In this document: positions 13,884 to 16,354 of the stretch, in pieces
Layout: each line of letters opens with the position of its first letter
How positions within the stretch are numbered: the stretch's first letter is position 1
NCBI GenBank assembly: GCA_900761995.1
Contig: CAAFEY010000087.1
Coordinates: 1 to 16,354 of the forward strand
Source of the DNA: an uncultured Collinsella sp.
GTDB lineage: Bacteria; Actinomycetota; Coriobacteriia; Coriobacteriales; Coriobacteriaceae
Direction of reading: 5' to 3'
DNA length: 16,354 nucleotides
Program-made: the position numbers and the translations under genes
The notes under the pieces: generated by a model
The model's input: only the letters and a program-made list of their open reading frames with translations
Told to the model about the DNA's origin: nothing
Databases searched by the model: none

Positions 13884-15491
13884 ATGGCAGGCAAGCCGCA
13901 AACACTAGCTACGACCTCGGCATTCGAGATCTTGGGCCCCGTCATGGTCGGCCCCAGCTCATCGCACACCGCCGGCGCCCTGCGCTGCGCCCAAGTTGCC
14001 GCCAGCCTGTTGGAAGGCCGCATCACCAAAGTCACCTTTGGCCTGTGGAACTCCTTCGCCCACACCTACCGCGGCCACGGCACCGATCGTGCGCTCGTCG
14101 CGGGCATCCTGGGCCTCGACACCGATGACGAGAACATCAAGCAGGCCTTCGACCTCGCACGCGAGCAGGGCCTCGAATATCACTTTGACATCAAGGGCGA
14201 CGACGCCTCCATCCACCCCAACACCGTCGACATCGACATGGTCGACGACACGGGCGCCACGGCACAGGTCCGCGGTGAAAGCCTGGGCGGCGGCAAGATG
14301 CGCATCAGCCGCATTAACGGCGTCGGCGTCGACATCTCGGGCATGTACTCCACGCTCTTCGTGGCGCACCAGGATGTTCCCGGCGTGCTCGCCGCGCTCA
14401 CGAACCTGCTCGCCTACGTACACGTGAACATCGCCTTCTGCCGCACCTACCGCACCGAGGTGGGCGGCCAGGCCTACTCCGTCTTTGAGACCGACGGCGC
14501 ACCCGACGACACCGTCGTCCCTATGCTGCGCAAGCTCGACAATGTCGATTACGCGACCTTTATCGAGCTCCCCGGTTCTGCCTCGTCGCTCTCCCCCGGC
14601 GTCTCAGCAAAGGAAATCTTTGACGACGGCGAGCAGCTGCTCGATGCGTGCGAGGAACTGGGACTCAGCATCGGCGCCGTCATGGCCCTGCGCGAGGCGC
14701 GTCTGACCGGCGAGGCCCACGCCGTCGCCGCCATGCGCCGCGTGCTCGACGTCATGCGCGAGGAGACCACGGCCCCTATCGTCAATCCGCAGCGCTCGCT
14801 CGGCGGGCTTATCGGCGGCGAGGCCAAGCTTGTCGATGCCACCGGCCGCAACGACCTGAGCTCCAATTTAATGGGCGCCGTCCAGACTGACGCCGTGGCC
14901 CGCGCCATGGCCGTGCTCGAGCGCTCGGCCACGATGGGCGTAATCGTCGCAGCTCCGACGGCAGGATCCGCGGGCGTCGTCCCCGGCTGCGTGCTGGCAC
15001 TCGCCGACCACCTGCAGCTCGACGACGAGCAGGTGATGGACGCGCTCTACTGCGCAGCCGCCATCGGCCTCAACCTCACCACGAGCGCCTGCGTCGCCGG
15101 CGCCGAGGGCGGCTGCCAGGCCGAGGTGGGAAGCGCCGCCGCCATGGCTGCCGCCGCGCTGGTGCAGATGCTCGGAGGCACGCCCGAGCAGGCGCTCGAC
15201 GCCAGTTCCATCGCGCTGAGTAACCTGCTGGGCCTCGTTTGTGACCCCGTCGGTGGCCTCGTGGAGGTGCCCTGCCAAAACCGCAATGCCATCGGCGTGG
15301 CAGCGGCCTTTAGCTCGGCACAACTCGCCCTCGCCGGCATTAAGAGCCTGGTGCCGTTTGACCAGATGGCACATGTCATGCTCTCGGTGGGCCACGCGTT
15401 GCCGGCCACGCTGCGCGAAACGGCAAAGGGCGGCATCGCGCAGGCTCCGGCCGCACTTTCGGCCTGCGCAAAATGCGGTGTGTGCGGATAG
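13884..15491 (+). CDS. sdaA: L-serine dehydratase, iron-sulfur-dependent, single chain
   Basis: The enzyme converts L-serine to pyruvate and ammonia with a [4Fe-4S] cluster. The 535-residue chain has a beta domain with the signature VGPSSSHTAGALR (GPSSSHT at 23-29) and an ACT-like domain (about 150-220, LFVAHQDVPGVLAAL). The catalytic alpha domain starts near 250. Cluster ligands are probably C411, C453 and C464, whose spacings of 42 and 11 equal those I recall for the Legionella enzyme. The C-terminal tail CAKCGVCG (C528, C531, C534) can supply the fourth ligand, which in Legionella is the C-terminal cysteine. The frame runs upstream to 13767 through an inverted repeat, but AGGAG (13874-13878) lies 5 nt before ATG 13884, where similarity begins. 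Beta and alpha parts are separate proteins in Bacillus and fused here, with the ACT domain kept between them. Confidence 0.94.
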   Translation: MAGKPQTLATTSAFEILGPVMVGPSSSHTAGALRCAQVAASLLEGRITKVTFGLWNSFAHTYRGHGTDRALVAGILGLDTDDENIKQAFDLAREQGLEYHFDIKGDDASIHPNTVDIDMVDDTGATAQVRGESLGGGKMRISRINGVGVDISGMYSTLFVAHQDVPGVLAALTNLLAYVHVNIAFCRTYRTEVGGQAYSVFETDGAPDDTVVPMLRKLDNVDYATFIELPGSASSLSPGVSAKEIFDDGEQLLDACEELGLSIGAVMALREARLTGEAHAVAAMRRVLDVMREETTAPIVNPQRSLGGLIGGEAKLVDATGRNDLSSNLMGAVQTDAVARAMAVLERSATMGVIVAAPTAGSAGVVPGCVLALADHLQLDDEQVMDALYCAAAIGLNLTTSACVAGAEGGCQAEVGSAAAMAAAALVQMLGGTPEQALDASSIALSNLLGLVCDPVGGLVEVPCQNRNAIGVAAAFSSAQLALAGIKSLVPFDQMAHVMLSVGHALPATLRETAKGGIAQAPAALSACAKCGVCG

Positions 15492-15509
15492 CGACAAAGA
15501 ACGACTCAA

Positions 15510-15536
15510 AGGTGGGACAAATGTCCCACCTCTTTT
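15510..15536 (+). terminator. sdaA terminator built on a GGTGGGACAAA hairpin
   Basis: AGGTGGGAC (15510-15518) pairs with GTCCCACCT (15523-15531) around a 4-nt loop and is followed by CTTTT. It starts 18 bp after the stop. The left arm contains the same 11-mer, GGTGGGACAAA, as the repeat upstream of priA (10326-10336). Confidence 0.8.
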
Positions 15537-15554
15537 GAATGCCACCGTTTCCGT

Positions 15555-15583
15555 ACCACAAACAGCAGGGCAATCGCTATAAT
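15555..15583 (+). promoter_or_regulatory. Candidate promoter of the membrane-anchored cell-wall gene
   Basis: TATAAT at 15578-15583 is a perfect -10 box. At 17-bp spacing stands ACCACA (15555-15560), which matches the -35 at three positions. Transcription near 15590 would give a leader of about 50 nt. Confidence 0.55.
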
Positions 15584-15640
15584 GCAAGCCCAGTAAAAAC
15601 ACGATGAGCCGCAAGGCGAAATTCGAAGGATATGCATACG

Positions 15641-16354
15641 ATGTCGCAAAACGATCGAACTCAACTGATTCCCGATCCGCAGCAGCCGAGCAGGCACACC
15701 GGTGGCGTTCAGTCGCCGCGTCCTATCGCGCCGAGTCACGGTCAGCAGCGTGGTGCGGCAAACGCTTCCCAACGCCCGAACCAGCAACGTCAGCAGCGCC
15801 AGGCAAACGGCAATGCGCCCAAGCAGCCTCCCACGCACGCTCAGGGCGATCGCGGCCCCGCGCGCAAACCCGCCGAGAACAATAAGTCGGGCAAAAAGAC
15901 GACGCTCTTTGTCGTCCTGGGTCTTATCGTCATTGTCTATATCGTAGGCGTCGTAGCGTTTTCCCAGCTAGCCTACCCCAACACCACCATCGCCGGCGTC
16001 GACGTCTCGTTCTCCAACGCTTCGTCTGCCGCCAGCAAGGTCAACTCGGCATGGAAGCACTATAAGCTCACCGTGACAGGCGATGACTTTAGCTGGACGT
16101 ATCAGCCCGAGTCCGATGAGCCCATCGTCGACGGCGAAGCTGCCGCAAAAGAGATCATCAGCCACAACGAAGCCTTTGTATGGCCGGTCCGCCTTGTGGA
16201 ATCCTTAAGCGGAAAGACCAAAACAACCGCTACCTCCAACGAAGTCGATCTTGATCAAGACGTCGACCTGTCCATGCTCTCCGACGCCTTTGACCAAAAG
16301 AAGTTTGAGAAGGATCTGGGCGCCGCCATCGACGAGTTTAACGAGGGGCGTTCG
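15641..16354 (+). CDS. Membrane-anchored peptidoglycan-binding, probably L,D-transpeptidase-family protein (partial)
   Basis: The frame runs from ATG 15641 to the window edge (238 codons, no stop). Residues 1-86 are a cytoplasmic-looking tail rich in Gln, Pro, Asn and Arg. One membrane segment follows at about 88-108 (LFVVLGLIVIVYIVGVVAF), with lysines before it, so the rest should be outside the cell. From 115 the protein reads NTTIAGVDVSFSNASSAASKVN, which resembles the start of the putative peptidoglycan-binding domain (PG_binding_4) found before YkuD L,D-transpeptidase domains and in VanW-like proteins. The catalytic domain, if present, lies beyond the window, so the enzyme assignment is inferred. 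GAAGGA (15625-15630) is 10 nt before the ATG. An in-frame ATG at 15632 is too close to it. The gene has its own promoter and follows the sdaA terminator. Confidence 0.75.
   Translation, partial: MSQNDRTQLIPDPQQPSRHTGGVQSPRPIAPSHGQQRGAANASQRPNQQRQQRQANGNAPKQPPTHAQGDRGPARKPAENNKSGKKTTLFVVLGLIVIVYIVGVVAFSQLAYPNTTIAGVDVSFSNASSAASKVNSAWKHYKLTVTGDDFSWTYQPESDEPIVDGEAAAKEIISHNEAFVWPVRLVESLSGKTKTTATSNEVDLDQDVDLSMLSDAFDQKKFEKDLGAAIDEFNEGRS

Overview
This 16.4-kb window is GC-rich bacterial chromosome, almost entirely housekeeping genes. The fused GH13/GH77 glucanotransferase, the priA-def-fmt-rsmB block and the high-GC codon usage point to Actinomycetota, most likely class Coriobacteriia and a Collinsella-like gut organism. 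This assignment is inferred from gene content and was not tested by search. I see no rRNA, tRNA, CRISPR array, prophage or transposase gene.

Layout. Positions 3-557 hold the end of a Lys/Ala/Thr-rich, histone-H1-like tail whose gene starts outside the window. A 1098-residue fusion of an alpha-amylase-family hydrolase with a MalQ-type 4-alpha-glucanotransferase follows (776-4072), then a small FmdB-type zinc-ribbon protein (4161-4397). On the minus strand lie two transcription blocks. One is priA-def-fmt-rsmB (10295 down to 4644), joining replication restart, N-terminal formyl-Met handling and 16S rRNA methylation. The other is gltX (11982 down to 10507), separated from priA by its own terminator. 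Divergent from gltX is metK (12260-13540, S-adenosylmethionine synthesis). Then come a one-chain iron-sulfur L-serine dehydratase (13884-15491) and the start of a membrane-anchored cell-wall protein, probably an L,D-transpeptidase-family protein (15641 to the window end). RsmB uses SAM, the product of MetK. Def acts on proteins started with the formyl-Met-tRNA made by Fmt.

The most interesting material is between the genes. Five intergenic gaps carry long inverted repeats: 4449-4632 (two, one nested in the other), 7177-7278, 10328-10429, 12063-12154 and 13708-13828. Except for the last, the arms are 33-37 bp and match their own partner at 32/33 or perfectly. Arms of different elements share almost nothing except a GGGAC core. 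Stripping the nested inner element from the first leaves 104 bp, close to the 102 bp of two others. The architecture resembles REPINs (paired inverted REP sequences moved by RAYT transposases), but with diversified arms. Smaller GGGAC hairpins occur upstream of sdaA and in the sdaA terminator.
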